From Larus michahellis (taxonomy: Eukaryota; Chordata; Aves; Charadriiformes; Laridae), in assembly GCF_964199755.1 (NCBI RefSeq), contig NC_133896.1, forward strand, positions 93,186,200 to 93,250,199: 64,000 bases of DNA, written 5' to 3'. Positions 33,801 to 44,665 of this stretch are shown piece after piece. The translations under genes and the position numbers were made by a program. Below the pieces are notes generated by a model, which was not told the origin of the DNA, made no database searches, and saw nothing but the letters and a program-made list of their open reading frames with translations. Position 1 is the stretch's first letter; each line of letters starts with the position of its first letter.

Positions 33801-36800
33801 GTCATAGAAAAGAGATACTGCAGGTTATTTCAGCACAACATAGTGGTTTATAGCTAGAAACTTTAGAAATATATCCCATAGCTGTTGCTTGTAGTATGCC
33901 TGAGTATCTTAACATGGATGAGATACAAGAATGTAGAGACTGTTGCTTCTTCTGTCATTCTTGAGATCACTGTTGGAGAACATGCTGTCCAGTTCTAGTG
34001 AGATGTCTCTTCAAGAAATTCCTGTACAATTGTGTAGAGCTCGGGGCAAACTACAAGGATTCACGGCTTAGCAATTGCTCTTGCAGTGAGGGATGTGGGG
34101 GAGTGGTGAGATCAACATGTTCAGTGTGGTAGGGGGAAGATGAAGAGCTGCCTGGAATGATTTGGAAGCACCCATACTGGCACGGGATGCTTGACACCAG
34201 AGGGCTTTTTAATCTCTTTGGCAAATGTGTGATGAAATGTTAGACTTTGGAGTCAGCAAAGTTCAATATGTAAATGGCATCCGTTAATTCTAAGTAGTTA
34301 GAATAATTAACTGGAACATATTAATCTGATAGAGAATTACAAAATGATCAATAGTCCATTAGCTACAGGTAGATGGTTCTCTAAAAGGTAGGCCCTACTT
34401 AGAAATTGTTTAGCTTCTGTAAGGCTAAACAGAAGAAAGATTGTCTGATCTGTGTCGTACCAGAGAGTGGGCAATGGTGATCCTTCATACCTTTGCAGAA
34501 CGGAGACTGTATTCTTTGCTGTAAAAGAGAAGGAGAAAGTGGGTGTGAGGGAAAGACATGCTTGAAGTAAACATTAAAGGCTTCATTCCTGTAGCTTTTT
34601 CTGATAGTTTTGCAGGCTGCAGTACAGTGCCTAGAAAGCGTTGTGTATTTATCACCCATCATTGGTAGCGACAACTAAAACCGATGTGGTATCTGGAGTA
34701 CTAATCGTTTAAGGGTTTTTGATGCATAATAAAGGTCAGTTAATAAAGCAGAGACAGATTATATTCTGCATTACTTGAACAAAATAGTTGTTGGTTATTA
34801 TATCTTCTTTGTTTCACAGCATTATTTAAGTTAATCTGTGCTGTTGCGTCCTAGGCATCAACCTATCTGAAAAAACAAGCTGCCTAGGCACCAGAGGCAT
34901 TGGAGATGGAAAGCAGCTATTGCACATTACTAGAATGAACTTTGAAGCCTGACATAAAAGAATCTTTGAAAACAGAATTTGACTTTTTTTAAAAAAAGCA
35001 AACAGTGTCTTTACCAATGTTTGAGCAGAAAACAATCTAGTTGCCTGTATGTATTCAGTAAAACAAGGCTGAGATGAACCTGGAATGGTGTGCGTTTCTA
35101 ACTCGACATGCATTGGCTTTGTACCTGCCTACCTATTGTGGTGACCATTTGGGAAAATATTTTTATTATCTTGGGTTTTTTAATTTTTCATTCTTGCAAA
35201 TCTTGTTAAAACTGTCTACCTGCACCCAAGAAATTGACTTGGGGAATATGAACAACTAGTCAACTAATATTTTATTTTTTTTTAACTCGCTTTTCTATAT
35301 GTAGTGTTCCTGTCAGGAAGTTAGTCTCACAAAAGGGCAAAGCTTGGTCTGTTTCTTCTCAGTATAATTCAGTGCAGTACTGGTATTTCAAGGTTGTGAT
35401 TCTGCTCTCAGTCAAAAGGAAGAATGACTTCAGTGGTGATCATAGTAGATGCGCATATCACCTTGACAGTGGCACACTTGCAAATTAACAGGCTTAATAG
35501 TTTGCTGCACACAGTATCGTTGCTTTTTAGAGGCAGATGTCTAGTAACAACTTAGTCTTTGTCTAAGCATAAGCTTTATATTGATAGGTGGTAAAATTAA
35601 GGCTGTGTTTGAAGCATGGAAAAGGATTTCATTTTCTTGGTCTGTGTTCTGGCCTTCTGTCCCTACCATCTTTTCTTTGTTGGTTTGGGTTCTTCCCCCC
35701 CCCCACCCGGTAATCTTGACGATCAGTGAGGAAATTAATGGGATAAAATTAAAGCTAATACTCCTACAGAGATTAGTGTTCTCCTGTCTTCCACTCAGTA
35801 AAACTGTGCTTGTACTATGGTACATCAGTGTGAAGTGTGACCTGAGAAATTTCTGGCTGCATAGTACTGACTGAAATTGGGTTTGGGAGTTAAATCAGCC
35901 ACCAACAGAAGACTTAATTGTATGGGTTGAACACTGCAGTTCAGTTATGTATTGAACAGATTATTAGAAATTTTGCAGTGTGTCAGATGTTAAGCATGTT
36001 TTGATTTGTTCCAGTAGCCGGATCGAGCTGGGAGATGTGACGCCACACAACATTAAGCAGCTGAAGAGGCTAAACCAGGTCATTTTTCCTGTCAGCTACA
36101 ATGACAAGTTCTACAAGGATGTACTGGAGGTTGGCGAGCTAGCCAAATTAGGTACAAATGTTCTTGCCAGTAATTGTGGGCTACAGTGGCAGAAGTGCTC
36201 ATCATTGCTATCCATAATGGTTTTGAATAGCAGATCCTTCTATTTTATTGTTTTATATAATGAAAAATAACCCTTTGGGAGCCTCAAAAAAGCCACGGTC
36301 CCAACCTCAGAGGGTTTGGGTTCTAACTAGATTCCATTTTACTGGGACTAGGCATGATTTCTGTTACAGCAGAAAACTTGAGAGATGTGTGCTGCCAGCT
36401 TACCTCCTGATGTTGTTGCTAGTTGGTTTGAACTGTAATAAGCCAACCACTGTGTCAGAGCACCATTGGTAACTTCACTCCAAGTGTTAAGCCACAATGT
36501 ATGTATGATACTTTATCTGGATGGGAGAATTAGCAGGGGGGGAAGGAAGGAAGACATAGGCCATAAATGAAGGAGCTGTATGTGCAGTTTGAGGCTTGTG
36601 ACTGATAACACTTTGTTTCCCTCCCTGGCAGCGTATTTCAATGATATTGCAGTGGGAGCAGTGTGCTGTAGGGTGGATCACTCCCAGAACCAGAAGAGAC
36701 TGTACATCATGACACTTGGATGCCTGGCACCCTACCGAAGGCTAGGAATAGGTAAGAAGGATCATCTTTTCTATCAGAGTCATCAAAAAAACCACATTGC

Positions 36801-39800
36801 TATGCAGCCTTCTAAATGCTCTTTCAGATTTTTAACCAAGATAGTGCACTTTCAGGCCACTGATTTCTTTGGAAGGTACTTTGGGGAAAGAGTATGACTT
36901 AACGATATGCTCTTTTTTTTTTTTTTCCTGCCTTTCAGAAATAACTTTTTGTAGAATTTTCTAATTCAGGATTTCAGATTATTTTAGTCTTAATCATGTT
37001 ATCATGCCATGATGTAAATACTCTGCTTCTACAGATGTGAAAATTGATACACAGGGATATGAAATAATTTGTCAGAGGTATGCAGCCAGTATGCAAGTCA
37101 TATATAAGTAGAACACAACATTCCTTCATGGGTTTATCTGTTCGCTCTTCTAAATGAAGGTTTTTTTTCTATTTACTGTTTTTTATCACTATTGAGTATT
37201 GCTGCTCAGGGGTAGTACCTGCTTTCTGTCTATTTGGCAATTAGTTTTTTTCTCCGTGTTGCAAATCCATAGGCCAGATTAATCGAGACCTTTTGGTAAT
37301 CTGTTTGCTTTGACAAACTGGAATGAAAAAATAACTTTATTTTAAATTACTTCACTAGGCCTTTATTAGAAAAACTTAACCAATGCTCTCACTGCTTTAT
37401 ATATTGTTTTGACCATATTTTGAGGTGAGGTTGAAACCTTGAAGCTAGTATTTAAATAAGCTGCTTTATACGTATGCTTCTGGGCTGTTGGATTATTTTT
37501 CTCCGAAGAAACAATGAATTAAATTTTATGAGCAGTCAGAAAGATAGTGAAATACTTATACATGTTTTATTTGCCTTTCCTAGTTCTTACAGGCTCTTGT
37601 CACTTTAGCCTACCTACAGTTAACCTGTGTCTCCTCAAAAAAGCCCTTAGCTAAGTACAGACTTGACTGTGCACTTCTGGTTTTCTTAAGTATCTCTTTA
37701 CCTTTCGGCAGGAACTAAAATGTTGAATCATGTCTTAAACATCTGTGAAAAAGATGGCACTTTTGACAACATCTATCTGTAAGTAAATGAGTAACACTCA
37801 TGCATTTTTAGAGAGATGATAGAGGCATATATGGGAGCAAAGGGAGGGAGATTCAAGAGCATTTTCAGTATGTATTTCATTGGGATCATGGGACATCTTG
37901 TAAGTACTAGCAAGAAAGCTAGGGGTCATATTCTGGGCTTGTGTGATGCTGAGAAAACCAAAAGCTTGCTTGCTTTAGAAGGGCTTCTGCACATTTGCTG
38001 AATTTGAAAGTAATGTAGCTACAAAATGATGTCTATAGCAGAATGACACTGTATGACTAAAAAAAATTTTTGTGAAAGAATTTTTTTAGCATACAGTGCC
38101 ATCTTCAGAATCGAAAATACTGCAAATCTTGCATGCAGTTTTGATACATTTGCTGTCTGTCTTTTATGACAGTGCTGTGTAGGTTAGAACATCAGATCAG
38201 AGATGCTTGCAAGCACTCTAGGTTCTCATACAGTAGCAAGGCTCAACTGCTTATTCCCATTCTTGTGTTGTGCCAGGTCAGCTGTTTGTGCAGCAACACA
38301 GTAAACTAGGTCAATGACCTGACCCAGCTGGGGAAACTGGTTTTTGGGTTTGTTTCTGAACATTGTTTTTGGGTTTAATGTGCCTTTTTTTTGGGTGGTG
38401 GAGGTGCCTTGTTGGTTTTTTTTTGTTTGTTCGTGGTTTTTTTTTTTTTTTAAATCAAGTGCTCTACATGAGCAGTTGGCACAATGCAGACATGAGAACA
38501 AGCACTGGGGCAGAGGACAGGGCTGCTTAAAAGAGCACCACCATCCTAATAGATCCCCCATGGAAATAGAGCCTGAAATCCATAGATGCCAAAGCTTTGC
38601 CTTCCCCTTTGCTGCTGGCTGCACACTTCTGCTTCTTCCTGTGCATTGGTGTCTGTGTGAATACCAAGTGAGCTGATGCAGTTTTTGGCCAGATTGCTTC
38701 TCTGAGCCAGCTTCTTCCTTGTCCATCACTGCTTGCTTATACCAGTAGAAGCATGTATATCTCTGCTAGGGAGAGTCCCGTAGCAGGTATGGTTTGGATG
38801 GACTTATGCTGCCACAGAACTACACCCTGAACTCTTGCCAGGACTCAACAAAGATGACTGAAGGATTGGAGCATCTCCCTTATGAGGAAAGGCTGAGAGA
38901 GCTGGGGCTCTTTAGCCTGGAGAAGAGAAGGCTGAGGGGAGACCTTATTAATGTTTACAAGTATCTAAAGGGTGGGTCTAAGGAGGATGGAGCCAGACTC
39001 TTTTCAGTGGTTTCCAGTGACAGGACGAGGGGTAACGGGCACAAGCTGGAACACAGGAAGCTCCGATCAAATATGAGAAAAAACTTCTTTACGGTGAGGG
39101 TGACAGAGCACTGGAACAGGCTGCCCAGGGAGGTTGTGGAGTCCCCTTCTCTGGAGACTTTCAAGACTCACCTGGATGCAGTCCTGAGTGATGTGCTGTA
39201 GGCAATCCTGCTTTAGCCGGGGAGTTGGACTATGTGATCTCTAGAGGTCCCTTCCAACTCTGAAATTCCGTGATTCTGTGACTGTCAAAGATGCTTAGTG
39301 AGAAGTGTTTCATACACTGATAACACTATAAATGGAGTGACTTTTTCCTCAAGCTTAGTCCACCTCTGCCAAGGAGATGCAAAGTCTTCCAAGACCTCTA
39401 CTGTTGTAGCTTTGTGACATGTCTATAAGAGGAACAGGTGTTTTAAAGAGGAGTTCAAGTAAAGCTGCTTTTGGCTTGTATTGCTGCTCTCCTGTGTCAG
39501 AAGAATGGTAATGAAGTCTTTCAGATGCCTGCTAGTTGGCACAGGTTTTCCTTTTTGCTTTTGCACTGTGTGCAGTGAAGGAACTGTGTGCTGGTTCTAA
39601 TGTAAAAAACAAATCCTTTGTAATCCTTCTTTCCACTTCTCAGAGTAGGTTTCTGGGATGATAAATAGCCCCTGGAGTTGGGCATAACAAAGTTCTTTTA
39701 GTGGCCCATTGATTTTTATTACTATGCCTGTTGCTTGTGCATCTTCTATCTGAACGTATTGTGCAGCTTAGCACCCAACTTGGTATCAGTAGTTAAATTT

Positions 39801-40901
39801 GTCGTTATTATGAAGTTTCCTTTTAGCTATTTGGTGTTTATTGGGCTTAACACTAAGATCTTTTGTTTTGTTCTGCTGTTGCTTTCTGAGTTGCTTTGGT
39901 TCTATGGTTATGCAGCATGTTGTCATGACAAAGTGATTCACGAGTTTGTCCAGTGTCCACTGAATTTTGGGAGTGTTTAATGAGTGCCTTTTGCTGAGCC
40001 AAACATCTTTTTTTTTTTTTTATAGAACTTGTGCAAATAAATTTCCTAGTTGCTTAGAATGAAGAACTCATGGCTGTTTGTTTTAGAGGCCTTGAAATCT
40101 TTGAAATATGCTAGCAAGATCTGTAAAACTCTGGGGGAGACAGGTAAAAGGGGAAGGGACTTTCTAAGTACCTAGGGCTTCTTTGTGCTGCCATAGCTTT
40201 TTGTGAGGAGAGGGGGATACTTTACAGTGAGCAACGAGTTAAAATCCTATCAAACACAATTGCCAGTTATGCATTGCACTGTGTAGGGATCATCAGTCAA
40301 ACTACTGTTTTGGTAATGTAAAAAGGGTCACCAGAGGAAGTTAAAATTGGCTCTACAGTGAAACATTGTTATATATTTCCACAAAATACCTGTCACTTCT
40401 AGATGAAGAAAAATTGAAATTACTGAGCTAGTAATGCTTCAGAGTCTCTTTGCTATTTGTGTTCCTTAAAAGAGCTTTACTGAGGGTAAACATTTGCCAC
40501 TTCTCAGAATGACTGTCACAGGCCATCCAGGAGGTATGCGTTAGCTCAGGATTAATTTGGGAAGACCAAAATTTCCAGTCCTGAATTTACACCATCATTC
40601 CTGTCTCTATCTAAATAGCTTCTTTTCTTATCTTGTCTTTGACTGTTCAGAGTGGGGAGGCAGAATACCGTACCACAGAAAGTTCTGATACCTGTCTCTC
40701 TATCTTCCTTTCTGTCCCAGGCATGTCCAGATCAGCAATGAGTCCGCAATTGACTTCTACAGAAAGTTTGGCTTTGAGATCATTGAGACGAAGAAAAACT
40801 ACTACAAGAGGATAGAACCCGCAGATGCTCATGTGCTGCAGAAAAACCTCAAAGCCCCTTGTCTTGGCCAGAACGCAGATGTGCAAAAGACCGACAACTG
40901 A
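21795..40901 (+). CDS. NAA50: N-alpha-acetyltransferase 50 (complete coding region, 5 exons)
   Basis: Naa50 acetylates N-termini that start with Met followed by hydrophobic residues. It associates with Naa10/Naa15 (the NatA complex) and is needed for sister chromatid cohesion. Coding exons are 21795-21802, 36015-36151, 36632-36751, 37712-37778 and 40721-40901. They join to 513 bases (170 residues plus stop) with every junction GT-AG and in frame. Visible are substrate-pocket residues F27, P28, V29 and Y31, catalytic Y73 and H112 as numbered in the human enzyme, and the acetyl-CoA motif RRLGIG at 84-89. YY at 138-139 is also kept. The C-terminal tail ([18 protein letters not shown]) is one residue longer than the human one. 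The ATG has A at -3. Confidence 0.97.
23689..24400 (-). pseudogene. Disabled relic of an unidentified protein-coding sequence, possibly a retrocopy
   Basis: Two adjacent minus-strand frames look protein-like (24357-24085, then 24069-23710). The second contains [16 protein letters not shown] and [16 protein letters not shown], with acidic and polar composition unlike translated intron. A third frame between about 24,095 and 23,970 also reads protein-like but has stops, so the sequence appears frameshifted. The minus strand ends in about 12 A residues (23689-23700), which would fit a retroposed mRNA. Against that, a splice-like donor CTGCCT|gtaagt sits at 23791 and an acceptor-like 'ttttgttccag' at 24100, so a decayed exon is the alternative. 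I cannot name the parent gene. Confidence 0.4.
25190..25250 (-). repeat. CR1 3'-end remnant
   Basis: 'aagttggaagggacctttaa' followed by 'gatcatcgtgtccaacca' is the reverse complement of the CR1 3' terminus. Only about 60 bases are recognisable. Confidence 0.75.
30820..31310 (+). repeat. Ancient CR1-like LINE remnant (plus orientation)
   Basis: The order of degraded blocks matches the 3' part of a CR1/L3-type element. A 'ttgtataaggcaatagtaag' block (leading to the 'gtgctgtaagcagttttggt' segment) is followed by 'ggaatgcaaagaagagctag' and then 'ggaggccaggagcttggctt'. All frames are broken. It is far more diverged than the other CR1 copies here. Boundaries are approximate. Confidence 0.5.
36015..36151 (+). 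CDS. NAA50: NAA50 exon 2, residues 3-49
   Basis: Encodes [40 protein letters not shown] and ELAKL. This includes the beta1 strand and the FPVSY peptide-binding loop (27-31). Acceptor 'tttgttccag', donor TTAG|gtacaa. The frame continuing beyond 36151 is intron. Confidence 0.97.
36632..36751 (+). CDS. NAA50: NAA50 exon 3, residues 49-89
   Basis: Encodes [40 protein letters not shown] and the first base of Gly89. It holds the catalytic Tyr73 and the RRLGIG acetyl-CoA pyrophosphate loop. Acceptor 'ctccctggcag', donor AATAG|gtaaga. 120 bases, phase preserved. Confidence 0.97.
37712..37778 (+). CDS. NAA50: NAA50 exon 4, residues 89-111
   Basis: A short exon of 67 bases encoding (G)[19 protein letters not shown] and IY plus two bases of Leu. 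This is the GNAT helix alpha3 and the following strand. Acceptor 'acctttcggcag', donor ATCT|gtaagt. Confidence 0.96.
37779..40720 (+). other. NAA50: NAA50 intron 4 (2.9 kb)
   Basis: Contains the CR1 3' fragment at 38,846-39,283 and T-rich runs at 38,385-38,455 and 40,008-40,021. Nothing else is recognisable. Introns 2 (480 bp) and 3 (960 bp) hold nothing I can name. Confidence 0.8.
38846..39283 (+). mobile_element. CR1 LINE 3' fragment
   Basis: Encodes the last part of the CR1 ORF2: [20 protein letters not shown] at about 38862-38921, then [18 protein letters not shown], ending with an in-frame stop at 39199-39201. The typical CR1 terminus follows ('gatctctagaggtcccttcc', 'gtgattctgtga'). 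The frame from 38794 to 39201 is unbroken, so this copy is comparatively young, but it is strongly 5'-truncated and lacks the catalytic domains. Confidence 0.93.
40721..40901 (+). CDS. NAA50: NAA50 exon 5, coding part, residues 111-170 and stop
   Basis: Encodes (L)[39 protein letters not shown] and the tail to KTDN, then TGA at 40899-40901. It includes His112 and the FYRKFGF GNAT motif. Acceptor 'tttctgtcccag'. Relative to the human tail this copy has APCLG where human has a shorter segment. Confidence 0.97.
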
Positions 40902-40964
40902 ACAAAACACCAACGAACACTTTCTTGCACTTGCTTGTCGCCAAATAAGGAAAGAGAGGCCTCT

Positions 40965-41200
40965 TGATTTTTTTTATTTTTTTTACTCCACCCCTTCATC
41001 CTCTTAATTTTTTTTTTCTTGACCTCTCTCCAACAAAATGTAATGCTTCTTCCAAGGATTTTCCAATCATGTTTGGGGTTGGGTTTTTTTTTTTTGAGCT
41101 CTCCTTTCTGGGTTTGTTTTTTTCTTTCAGTTTTGGGGTTTTTTTGGTTTGGTTATGGGGGTTTTTTTGGTGTTTGGGTTTTTTTTTGGGGGGGGTGGGA
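40965..41200 (+). repeat. T/G-rich low-complexity tract in the NAA50 3' UTR
   Basis: Runs of T (8-11) alternate with short G blocks ('ggggttttttt', 'tttttttttggggggg'). It yields an apparent Phe-rich frame that is an artefact of composition. As RNA it would be U/G-rich and could fold as G-quadruplexes or bind U/GU-binding proteins; that is inference only. Confidence 0.7.
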
Positions 41201-44200
41201 AAAGGTGTGCAGATCTCTTAAGTTTGAGGTGTTGGAGGGCTTGAGCAGGTTATCCTGATGACAAGTTTCCTTCAGAATTATCTCTTTCAGTAAGCAGAAT
41301 GTAAATCCAATGGGGGGGAAAAGGAAAAGCAATATCTTGTCCTTTGACTCCTACATTATTGTGTTTTTTATAACCTACAGGGTACTTTAGTCCCCCCCAA
41401 CCTTTGAATGTTACTTCAGTACTTCCCACTCTTCCTCTTAATTCCCCCCGCCTCAAGAAATACGTTTAGTTCTTCCCAATATTTTTGAGTATGGCTTTTT
41501 CCTCCATCTTTTGCTGAGCAGAGTGGGCTACTTTACCATACCTTTTCACTCTGCCTGGGCTGATCTTTTTGAATGCTTTTTTTAAATACTCCTCACCCAA
41601 GCTGGTGCTACACTTCTTAACTGACTGAGAGGAGGGTTTAGAGTGGTCTTTGTTTTTTCTTGTTTTCATTTACTCACCTCCCAGCAGACTTCTGCCAGAG
41701 TAAGAGCTAGATCTGGTGTTGGCAAGAGTAACCTTGTAAAAATATGAATCCTGAAGCAAGATCCTTGCTTCAAAAATGGGTGAAAGCTGTAGGGCTCGTT
41801 GAGAGTTAGTTTTATCTGTGTTGTTGGGATGGGAAAAGTGACTGTGACCACCTTACCAGCTTCGATCATGTAAGGCAAGCCCCCATCTCCAGATGAATTT
41901 GTTACAACTACTAAATCTGGGGTGACAAATCTGAGATGAGGCAAGGGTTGAGGAAACCAGGCAGCAAGGCTGAGAAGGCAAACACCAATCTGACCCTAAT
42001 TGCATGGCTTTGCAGGGATCTCCTGGATTTGCTTGGGATTGGCTTGGCTTGCTGTGTTTATGCCCTCCTTTGGGAGGAGGTGGTGAACTGCACAGTTTGC
42101 TCCTTTTGAAGGTTCTTTTCCTCTTTCCCTGTTCAGTGGTAATAATGCAGTTCTCCCCTTGTGAGAGGGTGTTCATGGAGCACCGGAGAAAGCAGCATAT
42201 ATTAGAGCGTTTTATGGGTTTGGAAAATAGGCTGACTGGCTTCTTCCTAGTACTGTAACCTCAAAGCTACAGTAAACTCTACTAAGCTCTGCTTTGCATC
42301 CTTTCATGCTTTGTTTGCCTGAATATCAGTGCTCCTTTCTGTGCACTGTTGCCAGCGATTTTATGTATGCCAATACAAATACCAACTTGAGCTTGGACTC
42401 TTCTCCAAGCACCTGGGAAAGTGCACTGAGCTGAAACGACACCAACCTGCCGCATCCTCCAAGTAGATATTGAACTGCATTCCTTTCCTGTTTGTTTTTT
42501 AAAGTTTAAATCTGGATCTTGACATCATCCGCTTTGAAAGCCTCCAACCGATAGTGCGCGTTGCAGCATACATCTGGTTAGTAGGTGCCGTCCAGTCATT
42601 TGACGGTGACTTGGGAACCAAGGATTTCAAGATGGGAGTTGTGATCAGGCAAGGGATGGCACCCCTTATTGCACATTATGTGGTCTTTGATACCCAAGGG
42701 GTGAATATACAAGCTGCTCCAGAATTATTCCTTCTTTCCCAGAGCTGTGTGGTGTTTGTTGGAGTGCATCTTGACAGACCTATCCTGGAAAACGGCTAGT
42801 CTATTTGCTGCGTTTGCACTAATTCAATCTTGGGGATGGGCAGATCTCTAACAACGAAAGCCCATCTGCATGGCCTGAGCACCTGTGTTTGCAACACTCG
42901 GTGGCAGACTCTGGCTAGAAAGATGCAAACAGTTTCCTTGGCCAGAGGCAGCCTAGTTTTGACAAAAGCTTATTTTTAGTACTGCTAGGACCTGCTCGCA
43001 CTGGTTATGTTGACAGTTCCAGCATCTTTCTAGAAGGGGATGTATTGAAGCACAATTAGCTTGTCATATGCCAACATAGTTTCCCTGGCCATCTATAGAC
43101 CAAACCAAGAGAAGTATGTGGAGGGAGAGAGATAGTATTGTATTTGAGGATGTTTGTGCAGCACAGCTGTAACTCAGACCATAGCTGCCTCTGGTGCCAA
43201 GCAAAGTGCTCTTCATTCTTCTAGAACTAAGTGGTAAGTGTTTGGGTTGGGTAGATGGGTGTGGGGATATGAACTCTTAGGATTTGCTGTTGTCGTAGGC
43301 TTCCACAAATCAGTGTGTTTCACAGACAGTTTTCCTTCAGGTTTAAAAGTATGAGTCTGATGTCTGAACTTAACTTGGATTAACCTTTGTTTCTGTCTCT
43401 CTTTGCTTTGGGTTGCCATCATTCTATGAATGTATCCCTGAAAACAAATCTTAAAGCTCCTATTCCACAGCAAACCTGCCTCATTGTAACTTCTGATAAA
43501 ATGTTTCATAGGAGGTGGAAGAGAGAGTAACCACAAATATAAGACTCCTTTTCCCAGGCTATTAATCCTGGAAAACGGTTGTTGAATCTTGAACGCAAGG
43601 TTTAATCTAAATCTCATAGAAGGCTGAATTCCCTGTACATGATAAGGGCAAGTGAAGGTCAACAGTTCTGAATGACAAACAGTTGTACTTTATTAGTGTA
43701 TCTGCTGTGTTGAGTGTGGGAGGAGAATGCTGTATCTTAATGCTGTTACCCAGAAACACTGAAATTTTTTGAAGTGTATGAGCTTACTGCAGAGAACTTC
43801 AGTTGCTGCAGCAGGACCTCCTTTTAGCTTGAAAATAGCAGCTTATGAACAACTATTTTTTTTTAAAGTTGGGAGTTTCAGTGGAAAAAAAAAAAACATC
43901 AGCACTTCCTGTTCTGGATGAAGATCTAGCAAGAGAAATGTATGCGACTAACAACTTTGGAGTGTAAATTTTGTATATGTGAGTTATTCCTTAATCTCTG
44001 CAACTGGTTTTGTCAAACATCGCTTGAAGTATGAAGATATTATCTACAAAAAGACTCCTACTAGAGGAAACCATGGTACAGGGGAAGAAGAATCATCCAG
44101 GAGAGGTATCCCTCATTTTTGGGAGGGGGAAGGGAGAGATTTTATTTTGTGTATACAGAAACTGGCTGAGTTTACATGATGCAGCTAATGGTTAAACCTG

Positions 44201-44634
44201 CCAACTAAATATGACATACTGTTACAACTGAAACAAACTTATGTGATATTTCATTAATTCTTGATGGTGCCCTTTGTCTAGTAAAAATTTGATCCTCCAG
44301 ATTGTTTTATTCTCCCCCATGTTGTAATCCAGGGTCAGCTGCTATGCACAAAGTCTGTGTTTTGTAAAGTGTTTGCTGACTTGGATGTTTCTTTTGAATC
44401 TGCAACTGCTTCCTGATTAATTTGGCTAAGACCACCCCTGGTCTCTTGAGTTAAGATTTAGTCAAAGGTATGCTGTATGCAGTTTACAGATGCATTCTCA
44501 ATGTTACAAGTTAAGTTGCAGGGGGAGCAAATTCTTTACAATAAGATGGTCCATTTTTAATCTATATCATTGCCCTTATTGTACATCAGGAGCATGGTTT
44601 TGTTTTTCTCAAACTCTTTAGAAATACTGTTCAG

Positions 44635-44640
44635 AATAAA
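44635..44640 (+). terminator. Candidate NAA50 polyadenylation signal AATAAA
   Basis: Canonical hexamer, then 'cttgtcttgtgcattttttg' about 25-45 bases later, which resembles a U/GU-rich downstream element. It could also be fortuitous. Confidence 0.45.
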
Positions 44641-44665
44641 CGTGCACTATTTGAGTTATGTCATT

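Larger units (their letters stand above)
21803..36014 (+). other. NAA50: NAA50 intron 1 (14.2 kb)
   Basis: After the CpG island tail (to about 22.45 kb) the intron is AT-rich. Identified contents are a minus-strand protein relic at 23.7-24.4 kb, a short CR1 3' remnant at 25.19-25.25 kb, and an old CR1-like remnant near 30.8-31.3 kb. The stretches 25.3-30.8 and 31.4-36.0 kb show nothing I recognise apart from homopolymer runs (T run near 28,997-29,012, C run near 35,696). Confidence 0.8.
40902..44665 (+). other. NAA50: NAA50 3' UTR (candidate extent, about 3.8 kb)
   Basis: No splice donor or gene start is evident after the stop. The first good AATAAA I see is at 44635-44640, followed by a TG/T-rich stretch ('gtcttgtgcatttttt') as expected downstream of cleavage. 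Further AATAAA hexamers at 46938-46943 and 47385-47390 could serve longer forms. The stretch 40,960-41,200 is strongly T/G-rich. An antisense frame of 149 codons at 43,213-43,662 has no protein-like features. Confidence 0.5.

Noticed and set aside
38226-38729. Minus-strand frame of 167 codons in NAA50 intron 4
   Set aside because: It runs through homopolymer tracts that yield the KKKK stretch and has no protein-like domain. Judged a chance frame.
40964-41258. Phe/Gly-rich frames after the NAA50 stop that look hydrophobic
   Set aside because: Produced by T- and G-runs. They lie in the 3' UTR and have no start context or homology.
43213-43662. Minus-strand frame of 149 codons antisense to the NAA50 3' UTR
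   Set aside because: No recognisable domain, signal peptide or membrane segment. No flanking promoter or poly(A) context. A frame this long is not surprising in 64 kb.
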